From DASTRU01 sp035761045 (GTDB taxonomy: Bacteria > Pseudomonadota > Gammaproteobacteria > Burkholderiales > Burkholderiaceae_E): a stretch of 7,031 bases of DNA. The first letter of the stretch is position 1; each line of letters starts with the position of its first letter. Made by a program: the position numbers and the translations under genes. Shown piece after piece: positions 5,929 to 7,031 of this stretch. Location of the stretch: NCBI GenBank assembly GCA_035761045.1, contig DASTRU010000102.1, forward strand, positions 1-7,031. Direction: 5' to 3'. The notes below the pieces were generated by a model that did not search any database, had not been told where the DNA came from, and worked only from the letters and a program-made list of their open reading frames with translations.

Positions 5929-6260
5929 TTGAGTTGCGTCCGCAGGTCTTGCACCGACATCGGCACGGTTTCGATCTTCACGACCTCGTACCCCGCATCG
6001 ACGATCTCCTTCTTCACGCGATCGTGCGCGACGGTTTGGCCAGGCTTGAGTTCGACCGCCACCACATGCTTATCGAGATTGACCAACACGTCCTTCGTCT
6101 GCGGCATCGCCTTCATCTTCTTCTCGATGCCTTGGGCGCAAAACGCGCAGACCATGCCGTTGACTTCGGCGCGAATGGTGGACACGCCTTCATTAGCCCA
6201 AGCACCCGACGCGCTTACGGCCCAAATCAAGGCGGCGATAACGGCAGCAAATGTTTTCAT
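5925..6260 (-). CDS. Periplasmic heavy-metal-associated (HMA) domain protein, MerP-like
   Basis: This 111-residue protein is a small periplasmic metal-binding carrier. A Sec signal peptide covers residues 1-22 (ending GAWA), followed by one ferredoxin-like HMA domain at about 27-98. The metal loop is GMVCAFC with Cys38 and Cys41; the classical MerP and Atx1 motif is GMTCxxC, so Val replaces Thr. Later family features are the V-x-V-N-L strand near 58-62 and DAGYEV at 88-93. I chose the ATG at 6260 because GGAG lies 7 bases before it and a clean signal peptide follows; an in-frame ATG at 6278 overlaps that ribosome site. It lies 21 bases after the barrel gene and overlaps the MerT-like gene, to whose product it probably delivers the ion. 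Metal identity is unknown. Confidence 0.88.
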   Translation of the reverse strand: MKTFAAVIAALIWAVSASGAWANEGVSTIRAEVNGMVCAFCAQGIEKKMKAMPQTKDVLVNLDKHVVAVELKPGQTVAHDRVKKEIVDAGYEVVKIETVPMSVQDLRTQLK

Positions 6261-6281
6261 CACGAATCTCCAATGCATTAA

Positions 6282-6968
6282 TTAAAAGGTGTAGCGGAAA
6301 TTAAGTCGCGGACGTAGATCTTGATCGACCCCGGCTTCCACGAAATACCCCTTGTTGATCAAACGTAAATAAATCGCGCGGCTCCAGTCCTCGCTCAAGC
6401 CCGGCATGCGGCTGACTTCTCCAATCAACCACGGTTGCGTTTCGTCCCAAGCGGTGGGGTAAAACGAGAACCCGGCTTGCAACGAGTGATAGCCGACGAT
6501 GAAGCGCTCGGCCTTCCACCAATGCGCCTTGCCCGCGACGTAAATGCGTCGCGTCTCGTAATCGACCTGGGCGGCCGCCGAGACATGGGGTTGTTCGCGA
6601 TCGCGATCGAAGGCTTCGTTCGCATACGACATCCCGACGCCCACGGTTCCATACACATTGAATTGCGCTTGCGGGCTATTACTGCGCCAAAGCAAGCGGT
6701 TGTAGTGCAGGGTCGTGAGCGTGAGACGGCGGTGCTCGTCGGGGTCGCGCATATGGGTGGCCGTCGCCGCGAGCGAGTAACGCGCGGTGGGGCTGTACAT
6801 CGCATCGAGCTGTTGAAACTCGCGGCTGAACTCGCCCATCACCATCGTGCTGTCGGCAAAACCGACGGGGGCCGCAAAGAGCGGCGAGGCCACGGTCATC
6901 GCAAGCCCGGCCGCAATACATGCGCCCGCGCGTGTCCGTCCACGCCTTGAAGTTGACGTTTTTTGCAT
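6282..6968 (-). CDS. Exported protein of unknown function, probable small outer-membrane beta-barrel
   Basis: I do not recognise a named family. The 228-residue product has an Arg-rich signal peptide (residues 1-33, ending PLFAA). The mature part consists of alternating, aromatic-rich strands, such as QFNVYGTVGVGMSY (102-115), RIYVAGKAHWW (141-151) and FIVGYHSLQAGFSFYP (156-171). It ends FRYTF; a C-terminal Phe is typical of BAM-inserted barrels, and the size suits about 8 strands. Mature Cys is absent. An acidic, His-containing stretch (DPDEHRR, 75-81) might lie in a loop. As first gene of the operon with the HMA and MerT-like proteins, it could let a metal or its ligand cross the outer membrane, or sense envelope state; that is inference. 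GAGGAG lies only 2-4 bases before the ATG, a tight spacing, but no better start exists before Met24. Confidence 0.75.
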   Translation of the reverse strand: MQKTSTSRRGRTRAGACIAAGLAMTVASPLFAAPVGFADSTMVMGEFSREFQQLDAMYSPTARYSLAATATHMRDPDEHRRLTLTTLHYNRLLWRSNSPQAQFNVYGTVGVGMSYANEAFDRDREQPHVSAAAQVDYETRRIYVAGKAHWWKAERFIVGYHSLQAGFSFYPTAWDETQPWLIGEVSRMPGLSEDWSRAIYLRLINKGYFVEAGVDQDLRPRLNFRYTF

Positions 6969-7031
6969 AACTCCTCTAAGTCCTATCCAGCGGCGTCATG
7001 CCGCATTGCGCATGCCTTGCGCGCATGCGCG
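6969..7031 (-). promoter_or_regulatory. Leader of the metal operon, cut by the window edge
   Basis: These 63 bases hold the GAGGAG ribosome site and a small hairpin (6990-7004, GCGGC and GCCGC around 5 bases). GCATGC occurs twice (7010-7015 and 7023-7028), the second inside the 12-base palindrome CGCGCATGCGCG that ends the window. I see no convincing -35/-10 pair; the promoter may lie beyond the edge. The palindromes could be an operator, but CG-rich symmetry also arises by chance in this composition. Confidence 0.35.

Noticed and set aside
5530..6260. Calling the pair merT and merP of a mercury resistance operon
   Set aside because: Cysteine layout agrees, but there is no merR or merA, the HMA motif is GMVC, and a barrel gene replaces the usual partners; the metal remains open.

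Overview
The window is GC-rich proteobacterial DNA. An outer-membrane two-partner secretion system and signal peptides for Gram-negative envelope proteins place it in the Proteobacteria; a beta- or gammaproteobacterium (for example Burkholderiales or a relative) fits best, but no gene here fixes the genus. Every gene I can support reads on the minus strand, so the window reads biologically from right to left.

Right part (7031 to about 5494): a compact three-gene operon. It starts with a 228-residue exported protein that looks like a small outer-membrane beta-barrel. Next comes a periplasmic heavy-metal-associated (HMA, MerP-like) protein with a C-A-F-C metal site. Last is a three-helix inner-membrane protein whose cysteines sit where those of MerT sit. 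The last two genes overlap by ATGA, and a strong intrinsic terminator follows 7 bases after the last stop. The layout suggests one cassette handling a soft metal ion (mercury, copper or similar) from outer membrane to cytoplasm. The metal is not identifiable, and no merR or merA lies in the window.

Middle (5493 to 5195): about 300 bases without a convincing gene. They form the upstream region of the adhesin gene and hold several inverted repeats. One 10-bp hairpin (5237-5262) contains two G-U pairs that form only in the minus-strand transcript, which suggests a structured 5' leader.

Left-centre (5194 to 474): a complete two-partner secretion (type Vb) locus. A 999-residue TpsA exoprotein has an N-terminal haemagglutination-activity/TPS domain of the kind seen in LktA-like filamentous adhesins. 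A 574-residue TpsB (FhaC/ShlB-type) outer-membrane transporter follows, with two POTRA domains and the VRGY motif. The two genes overlap by ATGA. TpsA would cross the inner membrane by Sec, be recognised in the periplasm by the TpsB POTRA domains, and fold into a beta-helix outside the cell.

Left edge (473 to 1): a spacer of about 210 bases with a weak hairpin after tpsB and a perfect 12-bp palindrome, then the first 88 codons of an unrecognised gene running off the window. I see no RNA genes, transposons, CRISPR arrays or phage genes.
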